A stretch of 32,655 bases of DNA from Candidatus Anammoxibacter sp. (GCA_021777055.1 JAIQZO010000014.1:1-32655); one strand, 5' to 3'. Positions 8,814-18,878 are shown, counted from the stretch's first letter. Notes: generated from the letters alone by a model not told the origin. Numbers and translations are program-made.

Positions 8814-9194
8814 ATGGGGCTGATTTATACGGAAATCGAACTTTCAAATCCGAGGGATCGGAATATCAAGCCAATTAACATAAAGTCTTTGGTTGCCACG
8901 GGTTCATTGCATCTATGTATACCAGAACATGTTGCCATTCAGCTTGAACTCGAAGAACTATATAAACGGGAAGCAACGACAGCTGATGGTAAGAAACACT
9001 TGGTGCCATATATGGGGCCAATATCGATAAAGTTTGAGAACCGTGGCTGTTTCACTGGTGCATTAGTATTTGGAGATGAAGTGCTTTTAGGTGCTGTTCC
9101 AATGGAAGATATGGACGTATTGGTATCACCGGCAAAACAAGCTCTCATTGTTAACCCAGAGAGTCCAAATATTGCAATGTCCGTAGCTAAGTGA
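8814..9194 (+). CDS. Clan AA aspartic protease homologue, catalytic Asp replaced
   Basis: This 126-residue protein matches the small retropepsin-like clan AA aspartic protease family of bacteria and archaea (AF_0612-type): MGLIYTEIELSNP at the start, then IKSLVATGSLHLCIPEHVA, TTADGKKHLVPYMGPISIKF, GDEVLLGAVPMEDMDVLV and VNPESP at the end. Family members have a D-T-G active site where this protein reads V-A-T-G (A28, codon GCC). A single-base change from GAC would explain it. Without that Asp, an active dimer of the usual kind is not expected. The rest of the fold, including the LLGAVPMEDMD stretch, is intact. The start ATG at 8814 follows TTTAGGAGTATCAT, a good ribosome site. The role of the family is not established; some members sit in toxin-antitoxin-like settings, but no partner gene is seen here. 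Confidence 0.8.
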   Translation: MGLIYTEIELSNPRDRNIKPINIKSLVATGSLHLCIPEHVAIQLELEELYKREATTADGKKHLVPYMGPISIKFENRGCFTGALVFGDEVLLGAVPMEDMDVLVSPAKQALIVNPESPNIAMSVAK

Positions 9195-9385
9195 ATGCAA
9201 GAAAAAGACCATTTTATGATACACTCTTTTCTCGTAAGGTCTGTCCATGATCGGTATGGGACAGGCGCGTATAGAGTGAGTTTATAAACTCTAACCAAAC
9301 CCGGAATCACATCACTAAATGTCAATTTACTAATCACTTTGAATCTACAGTCGCAAACCCACCAATTATTTTGCTTCCCTAAAAT

Positions 9386-12300
9386 ATGTTACTGAAAAAT
9401 ATAAAGATACAAAAAATACCCTACCGTCTGTATATAGATACGGGAGGAACATTTACAGACTGTATTGCTGTTACACCAGATGAAAATATAGTTAGAAAAA
9501 AGATCCTTAGTAATGGCTGTCTCAGAGGGACGGTTAAGAGAGTCATTTCCCTTAATGAACTTGAAATAGATGAGAATTGGGACATTGATGCGGATGTACT
9601 TGGCGGTTATCATTTCTCTCTTTTAGTCGGTAATGATGAACCGGTTTTAATACGTAGCTATGATTTCAAGAAAAAGCGCATTTATTTAAAAGGAGATGTA
9701 TACATATCAGAAACGGATAGTCTGAGAAATTTCGCAATTTATTCCGGAGAAGAAGCTCCTCTAATGCTTGCCAGAATGATTACTGCAACGAACTTGAATT
9801 CACCTCTCCCTCCCATTGAAATGCGGTTAGCCTCAACAAAGGGAACAAATGCACTGCTGGAAAAAAAAGGCGCAGAGATGGTCTTAATTGTTACCAGTGG
9901 ATTTAAAGATATCATGAACATTGGTAATCAGCAGAGACCGGATATCTTTTCATTAAATGTAGAAAAGCCAGATCCTTTATGCCGTTACGTTATTGAAGTT
10001 GATGAGCGAGTTAATAGCAATGGGGAAATAATCAGAGCTTTAAACTCTTCTGATATTGAAACTAAGCTTACTAAGTATCTAAAGAAAGGAGTCAAAGTTG
10101 CTGCGGTTGCATTATTAAACGCATATCAAAATCCTGATCATGAAATCAAAATAGGCAAATTACTAAGACAGACTGGTTTTCAATATGTTTCGCTTTCCAC
10201 GGAACTTGGGTCAAAAATAAAATATTTACAAAGGACAGAGACTGCGGTTGTTAATGCATACTTATCTCCTGTAATCGGGAGTTATATAGATTCTATTTCT
10301 AAAAACCTTAATGGCAAAAAATTACTGGTAATGAATAGTGCCGGTGGGCTAGTCAATGGACACTCTTTTCATCCTAAAGATAGTCTTTTAAGCGGTCCCG
10401 CAGGTGGGGTTGTGGGGGCGTCGGCAGTTAGCCGCGAATTAGGAGTAGAAAGGTTTATTTCGTTTGATATGGGTGGAACTAGCACTGATGTCTCTCGCTT
10501 TGATAGTGATTTTGATTACAGCTTTGAACTTGAAGTTGGGGGTGCACACATAAATTCACCAACGCTATCAATCGAGACGGTTGCTGCCGGTGGCGGTTCT
10601 CTCTGCTTTTTTGATGGTTACAGGATACAAGTAGGACCGGAAAGCGCAGGTGCAAGTCCCGGACCATCATGTTATGGTGCAGGTGGACCATTGTGCATTA
10701 CTGATGTCAATCTTCTTCTAGGTCGCCTGGATGTTACTCGCTTTGGTATTCCGGTTTCATCCATATACCCGGAAAAGGAGTTGGAGAATCTTGTTGCCCA
10801 AGTTGAAAGGTCCAGTGGTGAAAGTAAAGAAAAAGAAGAGCTCCTCACCGGTTTTATCCGCATAGCCAATGAGCATATGGCCGATGCGATAAAAAAGATT
10901 TCCATAGCAAAAGGATATGATCCCTCTAAATATGCTTTAATCGCATTTGGCGGTGCAGGCGGATTGCATGCTTGTGAAATTGCGGACATACTAAATATTA
11001 AAAAGGTGCTGCTCCCATCTGATGCTGGTCTGTTAAGCGCCTATGGATTGGGTGAGGCTAGGGTGGAAAGGTTTGCAGAGCAGCAGTTTTTGTGTCCTTT
11101 AACGGAAATTATTAATCAGATTCCAGAGATAATAAATAGGCTTGGCAATGTTGCTACAAAGAAACTTATAACGGATAGCTTAAGCTTTAACAGTGATGAA
11201 ATAAGGATAAGGTTGGCAACTGTTTCACTAAGATTTAAAGGGCAGGAAAACTGCCTGGAAATACCCTTTACCGATGTAAAAAGTGTGACAAGCAAATTTA
11301 AAGAGAGGTACATCAGTGTTTATGGTCATTGGACGTACAATCGTGATGTTGAGGTAGAATCAGTAAGGGTTATTGCATCCTTTTCCAGTGATAAACAAAA
11401 AGAGACTACTCTGGAACCAATGATCTATTTACCTGAACCTCATCATTTTAAGAAAGCATTGATTATTAAAGCATGGCAAAACATTCCGGTTTTTACCACT
11501 GACCACCTTAAACCTGGAGCTCTAATAAATGGACCTGCTTTGCTGCTTGACAAACATAGCACCTGCCTGGTGCAAAATAATTGGGAACTTAAGATTGATA
11601 GCTCCGGAACTGGAGTATTGGAAAGAAAAAGAGGCAAGGAAAGAGACATTAGTAAAAAGAGAGGTTGGACGAAAGAGATAGAACTGGAAATATTCACTAA
11701 CAGGTTTATGTCCATTGCAGAAAATATGGGTGCGATGCTTGAAAGGACTTCCCTTTCGGTTAATATTAAAGAGAGGCAGGATTATTCATGCGCTCTTATT
11801 GACCCCAATGGTGAACTTGTTGCAAATGCACCTCACATACCGGTGCATTTGGGAAGCCTTGGCTTGTGTGTACGAACCCTGCGGGATTACATACCAATGG
11901 AACCTGGTGATACAATCGTGACTAATCACCCAAAATTTGGTGGCTCTCATCTACCTGATATTACCGTTGTAACTCCGGTTTACACTAAAGACCGCCAACT
12001 ATTGGCCTATGTTGTAAACAGGGCGCATCATGCGGAAATAGGGGGGGCGAGGCCAGGTTCTATGCCTCCTGGTGCAAGTTGTCTTGCAGAGGAAGGTGTA
12101 GTTATTAAGCCTTTCCACTTAGTAAGAAATGGGGAAGTAAACTGGGAACAGATAAAGAAAATACTTAATGAAGGCGAGTATCCAAGTAGATCAATAGATG
12201 AGAACATTGCGGACCTTAATGCCGCACTTGCTGCTAATAGAAGTGGCGAAAAAGCTGTTCTAGACCTTGTTAATGAACAGGGGGCGTTTAAGGTTTTGCA

Positions 12301-13213
12301 GTACATGGATTACTTAAAGACCCACGCGGAGAATAAGATGAAGGATACCCTGAATAAAATCCCTGAAGGTATATATTCTGCCACTGAATACCTGGACGAC
12401 GGTACCCCTTTAATGGTGAATATAAAGATTGTGAAATCCGAATGTACAATAGACTTTACAGGTTCGTCAGGGGTGCATCAAGGAAATCTTAACGGTACGC
12501 AGGGTATTGTTAACAGTGTTGTTATTTATGTGTTACGATTACTGCTTGCGGAGAATATACCCTTAAATGATGGAATCTTAAAGCCAGTTAGAATTATAAT
12601 CCCAAAAGGTATTCTTAATCCGGACTTTCCGGATGATTACAATAAATGTCCGGCAGTTGTGGGTGGTAATGTAGAACTTAGCCAGAGGCTGGTAGATACC
12701 ATACTTAAGGCATTTGGGGTTGTCGCATGCAGCCAGGGCACAATGAATAACCTCCTTTTTGGCAATGACAAATATAGCTATTACGAAACAATTTGTGGAG
12801 GTTGCGGAGCAGGAAATGGATTCCACGGGAGGTCTGCCGTGCATCATCACATGACAAATACCAGGATTACAGATCCTGAAATCCTTGAACTCCGATATCC
12901 TGTGCAGCTCCTTAATTTTGAGATCAGAAAAGGTTCTGGTGGAATGGGAGCATTTAATGGAGGCGATGGAGTCACACGTGAACTTTTGTTTACAGAAAAT
13001 ACCAGCTTGTCTCTGATTAGCCAACACAGAAATTATCCTCCTTATGGATTGAAAGGGGGGCAGGCGGGGAAAAAGGGAAAACAGTATATAATAAAAAAAA
13101 GTGGAGAGAGTGTTCAGCTAAATGGTATTGACTCTGCTGAAGTAAACCCTGGAGATAAACTTGTTATCAAGACTCCGGGAGGCGGAGGGTATGGTAAACC
13201 TCTGCCAGTTTAG
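9386..13213 (+). CDS. 5-oxoprolinase, single-chain (HyuA-HyuB fusion)
   Basis: ATP-dependent cleavage of 5-oxo-L-proline to L-glutamate, or a related hydantoinase reaction; cytosolic. The 1275 residues match the fused eukaryote-like and bacterial 5-oxoprolinases. The N-terminal hydantoinase A half carries the phosphate-binding DTGGTFTD (18-25), the segment [14 protein letters not shown], a second nucleotide-site motif [13 protein letters not shown] (about 360-372), [15 protein letters not shown] and FGGAGGLHA. The hydantoinase B half starts near residue 757 with [19 protein letters not shown] and includes [40 protein letters not shown] and the glycine-rich end [10 protein letters not shown]. 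The ATG at 9386 has only a weak ribosome site. It is monocistronic. Given gshA nearby, the 5-oxoproline role is favoured over N-methylhydantoin. Confidence 0.88.
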   Translation: MLLKNIKIQKIPYRLYIDTGGTFTDCIAVTPDENIVRKKILSNGCLRGTVKRVISLNELEIDENWDIDADVLGGYHFSLLVGNDEPVLIRSYDFKKKRIYLKGDVYISETDSLRNFAIYSGEEAPLMLARMITATNLNSPLPPIEMRLASTKGTNALLEKKGAEMVLIVTSGFKDIMNIGNQQRPDIFSLNVEKPDPLCRYVIEVDERVNSNGEIIRALNSSDIETKLTKYLKKGVKVAAVALLNAYQNPDHEIKIGKLLRQTGFQYVSLSTELGSKIKYLQRTETAVVNAYLSPVIGSYIDSISKNLNGKKLLVMNSAGGLVNGHSFHPKDSLLSGPAGGVVGASAVSRELGVERFISFDMGGTSTDVSRFDSDFDYSFELEVGGAHINSPTLSIETVAAGGGSLCFFDGYRIQVGPESAGASPGPSCYGAGGPLCITDVNLLLGRLDVTRFGIPVSSIYPEKELENLVAQVERSSGESKEKEELLTGFIRIANEHMADAIKKISIAKGYDPSKYALIAFGGAGGLHACEIADILNIKKVLLPSDAGLLSAYGLGEARVERFAEQQFLCPLTEIINQIPEIINRLGNVATKKLITDSLSFNSDEIRIRLATVSLRFKGQENCLEIPFTDVKSVTSKFKERYISVYGHWTYNRDVEVESVRVIASFSSDKQKETTLEPMIYLPEPHHFKKALIIKAWQNIPVFTTDHLKPGALINGPALLLDKHSTCLVQNNWELKIDSSGTGVLERKRGKERDISKKRGWTKEIELEIFTNRFMSIAENMGAMLERTSLSVNIKERQDYSCALIDPNGELVANAPHIPVHLGSLGLCVRTLRDYIPMEPGDTIVTNHPKFGGSHLPDITVVTPVYTKDRQLLAYVVNRAHHAEIGGARPGSMPPGASCLAEEGVVIKPFHLVRNGEVNWEQIKKILNEGEYPSRSIDENIADLNAALAANRSGEKAVLDLVNEQGAFKVLQYMDYLKTHAENKMKDTLNKIPEGIYSATEYLDDGTPLMVNIKIVKSECTIDFTGSSGVHQGNLNGTQGIVNSVVIYVLRLLLAENIPLNDGILKPVRIIIPKGILNPDFPDDYNKCPAVVGGNVELSQRLVDTILKAFGVVACSQGTMNNLLFGNDKYSYYETICGGCGAGNGFHGRSAVHHHMTNTRITDPEILELRYPVQLLNFEIRKGSGGMGAFNGGDGVTRELLFTENTSLSLISQHRNYPPYGLKGGQAGKKGKQYIIKKSGESVQLNGIDSAEVNPGDKLVIKTPGGGGYGKPLPV

Positions 13214-13276
13214 AGAAAAAGTAATGAAAATTTAGGGTTATACTGCAAATTGTACCAAGGTAAGTGGATACTTTTC

Positions 13277-15001
13277 TTAATTTCCCATTCTATTATTACT
13301 AAATTTCTTTGCGTCGTTGATCATCTCTTTTGCCTGTTTTCTTGTAACGTTGCTCTTTTCGTCGCCCCTGATCATATCTGCAATCTCTTCCATTTGCTCT
13401 TTTTCAGAGAGTTCATAGATTTCTGTTGATGTTTTGTTTCCGGCCACCTTTTTGTCTACTTTCATGTGCTGATCAGCGTAGCTGGCAATTTGTGGCAGAT
13501 GTGTTATGCAAATAATTTGATGATGGTCTGACACAGTTTTCAGCTTTTCACCCACAACCTTTCCCATGCGCCCTCCAATATTAGAATCAATCTCGTCAAA
13601 GACTAATACCGGAGTGTTGTCCGCCATTGCCAGCTGACGTTTTAAGACAAGTATTACCCTTGACATTTCGCCGCCAGAGGCAATCTTTCTCAGAGGTTTT
13701 ACTTTTTCACCGGCATTTGCTGAAAACATAAATTCCACGTCGTCAAACCCAGAGCTTGAAACGTCTTCTAATTTTAAAAGATTGCCCTCTTTCCGATCCA
13801 TGCTGTGGCCTGAAACTTCTACTTCAAATTGACCGTTATTTATGCTGAGATCTCCAAGTTCATCTTTTACCAATTTTGATAACTTCGTTGCGGCCTTTGT
13901 TCTTAGCTTTGTGAGACTATTGCCTCTCTTAATAACGTCATTTCGTAGTTTGCATAGCTCTTCTTCAATATTCTCCAGGTCCTCATCTTCACTAACAAGT
14001 TGTTCTAACTTCTTCTTTGACTTTTTATAATGAGCAAGGACATCATCAATTGTGTTGCCATATTTATTACAAAGCTTTTGTATGGTATCAAGCCTCTCTT
14101 CTACTTCTGATAATCTTTCGGGATTGACGTTACACTTTTCTGCATTCTTCCTTAATTCAACGGAGATCTCTTCTAACTGGTAGATAGATTGGTTACATCC
14201 TTCCGCTAATGGGGTAAAATGTTTATCAAAAGAGCTGATACCTTCCAGCTCAGTTGCTATTTCTCTTAATCGTTCAATTATTGAATTATCTGCTTCATAA
14301 ATATTGTCAAAACACTCATATGCTGTGGTTTTAATCTTTTCTGAGTTTGCCAGAACGTTTTGTTCTTCTTCCAGTGCGTCTGATTCTCCGGGTTTTATTG
14401 CCGCGTTTTCTATCTCGTTTACTTCAAAACGGCATAGATCTATCTCTCTTTTTCTGAGTGATTCGTTCTCTTTTAAGGAGTTAAGGTACCTCTCTTTTTC
14501 CACTGCTATCCTGTATATTGAGGAAAATTCATTCCGTACCTCATTAGCATTGCCAAAACGGTCAAGAATAGAGAGTTGATAAGAGGGTTCTATTAATGAT
14601 TCGTGTTCATGTTGGCCATGAATATTAACCAACCGATTGCCTATCTCTTTTAAGAGTGTGACTGTAATGGGATTGGAATTGAGACTGCTTTTGTTTCTGC
14701 CGTTACGATCTATTGACCTTTGTAAAATAACCTCTTCTTCAACAGTGTCATTAAGCATTACCTCTAGATCTTTACGTACGGCATCATTTTTAATGAAGAA
14801 TACGCCGCTTACTCTAGCTTCTTTTTGATCTGTTCTGACAATATCATTTCCAATTCGGCTTCCTAATAGAAAATTCAAGGCGCCCATAATCAATGACTTG
14901 CCAACACCTGTAGCGCCGGTAAAAACATTTAATCCATCTGTGAAACTGATTGTGATGCTATCGATTAGCGCAAAATTTGTGATATGGAGTTCGCACAGCA
15001 T
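13277..15001 (-). CDS. recN: DNA repair protein RecN
   Basis: SMC-like ATPase acting in double-strand break repair and recombination in the cytosol. It has a Walker A GATGVGKS at residues 29-36 (usual form GETGAGKS), the N-terminal start LCELHITNFALIDSI, and NIHGQHEHESL (about 132-142). A long coiled-coil centre runs about 160-380, rich in Glu/Lys/Leu. The ABC signature ASGGEMSRVIL is at about 440-450 and Walker B PVLVFDEIDSNIGGR at about 461-475; family members usually have DEIDTGI/VSG, so SNIGG is a mild variant. A C-terminal ITHLPQIASYAD (switch histidine) follows. The length of 574 is normal. The gene follows proA on the same strand after 250 bp that contain a 145-bp repeat element ending 32 bp before the start, so recN probably has its own promoter or one inside the element. 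Confidence 0.95.
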   Translation of the reverse strand: MLCELHITNFALIDSITISFTDGLNVFTGATGVGKSLIMGALNFLLGSRIGNDIVRTDQKEARVSGVFFIKNDAVRKDLEVMLNDTVEEEVILQRSIDRNGRNKSSLNSNPITVTLLKEIGNRLVNIHGQHEHESLIEPSYQLSILDRFGNANEVRNEFSSIYRIAVEKERYLNSLKENESLRKREIDLCRFEVNEIENAAIKPGESDALEEEQNVLANSEKIKTTAYECFDNIYEADNSIIERLREIATELEGISSFDKHFTPLAEGCNQSIYQLEEISVELRKNAEKCNVNPERLSEVEERLDTIQKLCNKYGNTIDDVLAHYKKSKKKLEQLVSEDEDLENIEEELCKLRNDVIKRGNSLTKLRTKAATKLSKLVKDELGDLSINNGQFEVEVSGHSMDRKEGNLLKLEDVSSSGFDDVEFMFSANAGEKVKPLRKIASGGEMSRVILVLKRQLAMADNTPVLVFDEIDSNIGGRMGKVVGEKLKTVSDHHQIICITHLPQIASYADQHMKVDKKVAGNKTSTEIYELSEKEQMEEIADMIRGDEKSNVTRKQAKEMINDAKKFSNNRMGN

Positions 15002-15032
15002 ATTTTTTTACTTTGATGTAAGGTCCATGTCT

Positions 15033-15177
15033 CTATTCAGTGTGTATTACACCCACCCGTCTGCTACGCGGCCACCTCTCTTTCTAGATGGGATTATATA
15101 GCATACTTTTTAAAACTTATAGTCACCTCTAATAAGAGGGGATTTAGGGGTGTGTTACCCTGGATTTCGTTGAATAG
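15033..15177 (-). repeat. ACACACCCC-type hairpin element, copy a
   Basis: The ends CTATTCA (15033-15039) and TGAATAG (15171-15177) are exact inverted repeats. Inside lie ACACCCACCC and, near the far end, AAGAGGGGATTTAGGGGTGT, which can pair with the C-rich arm and its CCTCTCTTTC segment. The copy at 22401-22582 has the same plan, with ends CTGTTCA/TGAACAG. It lies between proA and recN, 32 bp upstream of the recN ATG. It may be a small non-autonomous mobile element and may act as terminator for proA or leader for recN. Confidence 0.7.
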
Positions 15178-15251
15178 TAACAGTTTCCTTTTCTAATTTA
15201 ATATTGTGAAAATGCTATATATTCTTTTCGTTGATGTTTCTCTTTTTTTAT

Positions 15252-16520
15252 CTATCTTATTTGACCGTTGCCCAGTACAACATATTTGTATGAGGTAAGT
15301 TCTGGTAGTCCCATGGGACCCCTTGCATGTAGTTTATCTGTACTTATGCCAATCTCTGCTCCCATACCAAATTCGCCACCGTCTGTAAATCTGGTTGACG
15401 CATTTACATATACAGCCGCAGAGTCTACTTCATTAGTAAATTTGATTGAATTTGCATAGTTTTCGGTTACTATTGCGTCCGAATGAGCAGAACCGTATAA
15501 AGAAATGTGATCAATTGCATCCTGAATTGATGATACTATTTTAATGGAAATGATCATGTCAAGGTACTCGGTAGTCCAGTCCCTTTCGGTTGCACTTTTG
15601 ACACCGTTTACACCTGCATTGTTAATTATTTCTTCTCCTATTTTGCAACAGCGAACTTCAACTCCATTGTCTTGCAAACGTTTTACTATGTTAGGCAGAA
15701 ATTTATCGGCTATTTTTTTATGTACCAGGGCTGTTTCCATTGCGTTGCAAGTTGCCGGTCTCTGCACCTTTGCATTAAGACAGATCTCTTCTGCCATCTT
15801 TAAATCTGCAAATTCGTCCACATAGGTATGGCATATTCCCTGATAATGTTTAATAACCGGTACCGTTGACTCTTCTGCTACTTTGCGAATAAGTGCCTCT
15901 CCGCCTCGTGGAATAACAACATCAACATAATCATCTGCTTTGAGCATCAATTCCACCGCAAGCCGGTCTGTTGTCTCCACAACCTGCACACATCTATTGT
16001 CCACTCCAGCGGCTTCTATGGCGTCTGCGATGACCTTGTAAATTGCCCTGTTTGAATATATGGATTCTTTGCCACCTCTGAGTATGACGGAGTTGCCGGT
16101 CTTTAGGCATAATGCGGCGGCATCTGCAGTAACGTTTGGTCGTGATTCGTAGATTATGACAATTACCCCAAGAGGTACACGAACTTTCTCTATCTTAAGT
16201 CCATTGGGCATGAGTTGACCATCAAGTACTTCGCCAACCGGATCTTTTAGTCCGATAATGGTCCTTACTCCCTGTGCCATCTCCATGACCCTTGTCTCTG
16301 TTAGTGTCAGTCTATCAATAACGGATGTTGATAGCCCCATATCTTTTGCTGCGGCTATATCTTTTGTATTCTCTGCTGCAATTAAAGCCTTGTTTGCTTC
16401 TAAGCCGTCCGCAATTTCCGACAGTGCCTTGTTTTTTATAAAGGTGCCAGCCGATGCAATATTCCGTGCCGACTCTTTTGCATCCTTAAGCAGTCTTTGT
16501 GTATATTCTTTAATGTCCAT
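15252..16520 (-). CDS. proA: Gamma-glutamyl phosphate reductase
   Basis: NADPH-dependent reduction of gamma-glutamyl phosphate to glutamate 5-semialdehyde, the second step of proline synthesis, in the cytosol. It belongs to the ALDH superfamily. Residues seen include VRVPLGVIVIIYESRPNVT (about 113-131), SVILRGGKE (144-152), the catalytic C258 in VQRPATCNAMET and a C-terminal FGMGAEIGISTDKLHARGPMG with TSYKYV. The start was placed at ATG 16520 (MDIKEY), giving 422 residues; an upstream TTG at 16541 would add seven residues that are not family-like. No proB is in the window, so the usual proBA pair is split. Confidence 0.94.
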   Translation of the reverse strand: MDIKEYTQRLLKDAKESARNIASAGTFIKNKALSEIADGLEANKALIAAENTKDIAAAKDMGLSTSVIDRLTLTETRVMEMAQGVRTIIGLKDPVGEVLDGQLMPNGLKIEKVRVPLGVIVIIYESRPNVTADAAALCLKTGNSVILRGGKESIYSNRAIYKVIADAIEAAGVDNRCVQVVETTDRLAVELMLKADDYVDVVIPRGGEALIRKVAEESTVPVIKHYQGICHTYVDEFADLKMAEEICLNAKVQRPATCNAMETALVHKKIADKFLPNIVKRLQDNGVEVRCCKIGEEIINNAGVNGVKSATERDWTTEYLDMIISIKIVSSIQDAIDHISLYGSAHSDAIVTENYANSIKFTNEVDSAAVYVNASTRFTDGGEFGMGAEIGISTDKLHARGPMGLPELTSYKYVVLGNGQIR

Positions 16521-16600
16521 ATTATTCTGAAAGTTTAACAATGTAATTTAATTTTTTATGGTTCAGTACCGCTGAAGTAAGAAAGATATTAAGTATTTGT

Positions 16601-17317
16601 TCATTCATGACTTTTTCCTAATTTGATATCCATTGCGGTTCCAACTTTTGTTGCTATTAATAATGATCTTTCTGATTCTTCCATAGACGGATTTCCGTAG
16701 GGCAGCAAACCCTGCTCTCCAGGGTATCTTCCCCGGTAGATACTATCAAGAAAGAACAGATCTTCCTCTTTTATGTCTTCAACTGTAAATCCAAAAGATT
16801 TTAATTCCGCGGTTAGTTGTAATATGGAGTGCGTTTTTTTTAACTCCCATCCATAATGAAAGAGTTTAGCTTTTAAAAGCTTTTCCACACACTGTTGTGC
16901 GTAGTAGCAAGCTCCCTTATAGTATCCTCCATTAGAAAGGCAGATGGCTTGTTCGTAATCCAGCTTTGCATCGGCAACCCATTCATTTAAACTTTCTTTG
17001 TCCATATACAAAATTTGGCCTGTAGTATTTATCATTCGCAGAAAAATACTATTTTTGTGGTTTTCTATTAAATTAACAGGCAGGATAAAGTAGTCTATTG
17101 GAAATTTTGTACAAATCTCTTTTATCCTTTTTGCAACAATTAAGTCAAGCTCCTTTAAATCACTTTTCCATGGTCCGGTTACTAATGCCAGGTCCAAATC
17201 GTTGCCAAAACCTTTTTGTGCAACTGAACCAAAAAGGATTATACGTCTAATGTTATCAACGTTTCTAACAATAAATTTAACAATGTCGTTTAATTCTTTA
17301 TGGTTCAGCTTTACCAT
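16601..17317 (-). CDS. Fused nucleotidyltransferase (MNT)-HEPN protein
   Basis: Two domains usually encoded by adjacent genes are joined here. Residues about 1-100 form a minimal nucleotidyltransferase of the pol-beta fold, with ILFGSVAQKGFGNDLDLAL giving the G30-S31 motif and acidic D40/D42, and D75 in PIDYFIL as a plausible third metal ligand, so the transferase site looks complete. Residues about 110-230 form a HEPN domain: DAKLDYEQAI, YYKGACYYAQQCVEKLLKA, KKTHSILQL and IYRGRYPGE. The R-x(4-6)-H motif of RNase-active HEPN toxins is not evident. The start ATG at 17317 was chosen because AAGGA lies about 10 bp upstream; a GTG at 17341 would add eight residues. In MNT-HEPN toxin-antitoxin pairs the MNT partner modifies the HEPN toxin. 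Here a single-chain enzyme or an inactive relic is possible; the function is not known. Confidence 0.8.
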   Translation of the reverse strand: MVKLNHKELNDIVKFIVRNVDNIRRIILFGSVAQKGFGNDLDLALVTGPWKSDLKELDLIVAKRIKEICTKFPIDYFILPVNLIENHKNSIFLRMINTTGQILYMDKESLNEWVADAKLDYEQAICLSNGGYYKGACYYAQQCVEKLLKAKLFHYGWELKKTHSILQLTAELKSFGFTVEDIKEEDLFFLDSIYRGRYPGEQGLLPYGNPSMEESERSLLIATKVGTAMDIKLGKSHE

Positions 17318-17408
17318 GAAGGTATGGTCCTTATTATACACGATACGTTTATAAATTGAACTGTAAATTGAGCTGTTTCTGTAACAAGGTAATATTATTA
17401 AAAATCAT

Positions 17409-17891
17409 CTACTTAGTTTCTGGCTTATTGTATGATTTATGGTTTTCAAAACAATATGTTATATAAAATACAAGGGTAGATATTAGAATAATAATTGCGG
17501 GTAATTGCCACGGGAAACCGTCAGCCCAAATCCGTTTTTCTTTGCCTTTTAACTCTTTGTTGTCAGAAATATCATCCTTTGGCAAAACTTTAAAATTTTT
17601 TGTTTCAAATACCTTTTCCCCGGGGGCGACATAGTTTAGGTTCTCTCTTGCGTACCGTTCTATTGCTATGGGATCAGTTAGTAATGAAAAATGCTGCTTG
17701 CTAAGTTTCTCATTAGTCTCCTGTAGCTTTTGCACTTCCAATTCAAGTTTATCCTTTTTCCCAGACATAAAATTTCTTTCTTGTTGTTTTTTTGAGATGG
17801 AATTGGTAAAAAATACAAGAATCGCAATGGTTAATCCCATAAACATAAGGACCTTTGATATTATATGTCTTTCGTAAACCTTCTTTTCCAT
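17409..17891 (-). CDS. FtsB/DivIC-family septum protein with a second membrane segment
   Basis: This is a likely bitopic cell-division protein of the septum formation initiator family. It has a short cytoplasmic N-terminus, a membrane helix at about residues 13-29 (VLMFMGLTIAILVFF) and a coiled coil at about 32-68 with Leu/Lys/Glu heptads. The family signature LLTDPIAIERYARENLNYVAPGE (about 70-92) is split across the coiled-coil end and the globular tail. Unusually, the protein continues to 160 residues and a second hydrophobic helix at about 130-147 (LPAIIILISTLVFYITY) precedes a basic tail; typical members stop at about 90-120 residues with no second helix. The gene is divergent from psd, with 132 bp between starts. 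It follows the opposite-end neighbour MNT-HEPN by about 90 bp and could be co-transcribed with it. Confidence 0.8.
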   Translation of the reverse strand: MEKKVYERHIISKVLMFMGLTIAILVFFTNSISKKQQERNFMSGKKDKLELEVQKLQETNEKLSKQHFSLLTDPIAIERYARENLNYVAPGEKVFETKNFKVLPKDDISDNKELKGKEKRIWADGFPWQLPAIIILISTLVFYITYCFENHKSYNKPETK

Positions 17892-18023
17892 AAATTTTCT
17901 CTTTTGAAAATACAGTAAAATAGTTTGCGCTCATTTTATACAAAGCGAAAATTTGTGTCAATTATGTCTATTGTATTGTTTTTTTTATAAATCATTAACC
18001 TTTATTATTATAAATATTTAAAG

Positions 18024-18689
18024 ATGAGAATACCACTAGCTTCGTATGGATGGAAAGAAATTATACTGTTTTCATCGGCAATGTTTGCCGGATGTTTGCT
18101 TTCGGCAATCTTTTTTTCATATGTTTTTCCTTTATTCCTGTTTGGTCTTGTTTTTGTAATATATTTTTTTAGAGATCCGGAAAGGGTGATTCCCGAAGGT
18201 GCGGGTACCTTGGTTTCACCGGCTGACGGGACGATTGTAGAGATATCAGAAATATTTGAAGATAATTTTCTGAAAAGTGATGCAATTAAGATAAGTATAT
18301 TTATGTCTGTTGCGAGCGTTCACGTTAACCGGGTTCCATTTACGGGCGTAGTTAGATACATAAAACATAAGTCCGGTAAGTTTCTGGATGCACGAATACC
18401 TAAGTGTTCAGAATACAACGAACAGAATATACTAGGCTTAACTTTAAACAAAAGTGAGATAAAGATAGCGGTGAAACAGATAGCCGGTCAGATTGCAAGG
18501 AGAATTGTTTGTGATTGTGAAGTTGGACAGGATCTGCAAAAAGGACGTAGATTCGGGATGATAAAGTTTGGTTCACGCCTAGAGGTCTTTTTACCGAAAG
18601 ATCTGGGTTTTGATTTGGGTGTAAAAATCGGACAAAAGGTTGCAGCTGGTGAGACCGTTCTGGGGACAATAGATACGACATGTTTGTAA
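18024..18689 (+). CDS. psd: Phosphatidylserine decarboxylase proenzyme
   Basis: Makes phosphatidylethanolamine from phosphatidylserine at the inner membrane; a pyruvoyl enzyme made by self-cleavage. The short (221-residue) archaeal/type II-like form is present. Two hydrophobic segments (about 13-48) precede FFRDPER and LVSPADGTIV (63-72). ISIFMSVASVHVNR holds the active-site H100. The self-cleavage site lies in IKFGSRLEVFLP, with S184 after G183 becoming the pyruvoyl group. The start ATG at 18024 follows TTTAAAG, a weak ribosome site. Phosphatidylserine synthase, often adjacent, is absent here. A 275-bp repeat begins about 100 bp downstream. Confidence 0.94.
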   Translation: MRIPLASYGWKEIILFSSAMFAGCLLSAIFFSYVFPLFLFGLVFVIYFFRDPERVIPEGAGTLVSPADGTIVEISEIFEDNFLKSDAIKISIFMSVASVHVNRVPFTGVVRYIKHKSGKFLDARIPKCSEYNEQNILGLTLNKSEIKIAVKQIAGQIARRIVCDCEVGQDLQKGRRFGMIKFGSRLEVFLPKDLGFDLGVKIGQKVAAGETVLGTIDTTCL

Positions 18690-18791
18690 GTTTCTATTGT
18701 TTATACTCGAAGCAAACAGATTTAACTAGTTCGTATCATTGTGACAAGTAAAACAGCTTTTATATCCAAATGTATTTTCGCACGTTATATA

Positions 18792-18878
18792 ACATAATGC
18801 GGCGAAGCCGCAACCAAATTGAGAATACAGAATTCAGGAGACAGAATTCAGAATAAAGCATCAAATTGTAGAAATATA
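18792..18878 (+). repeat. GCGGC-hook plus ATTCAGA-word module, copy A
   Basis: It opens with GCGGCGAAGCCGC, a small hairpin, then AACCAAAT and runs of the word ATTCAG/AATACAG (AGAATACAGAATTCAGGAG and so on) up to 18855. It is the left part of a 275-bp segment repeated collinearly at 32381-32655 with few mismatches. The hook AAGCCGCAACCAAA is shared with the inverted repeat at 3411. Confidence 0.8.

Noticed and set aside
13842..14030. Serine- and phenylalanine-rich forward frames over recN and proA
   Set aside because: Their compositions are typical antisense shadows of Glu/Lys-rich coding sequence, and recN and proA on the other strand are certain.
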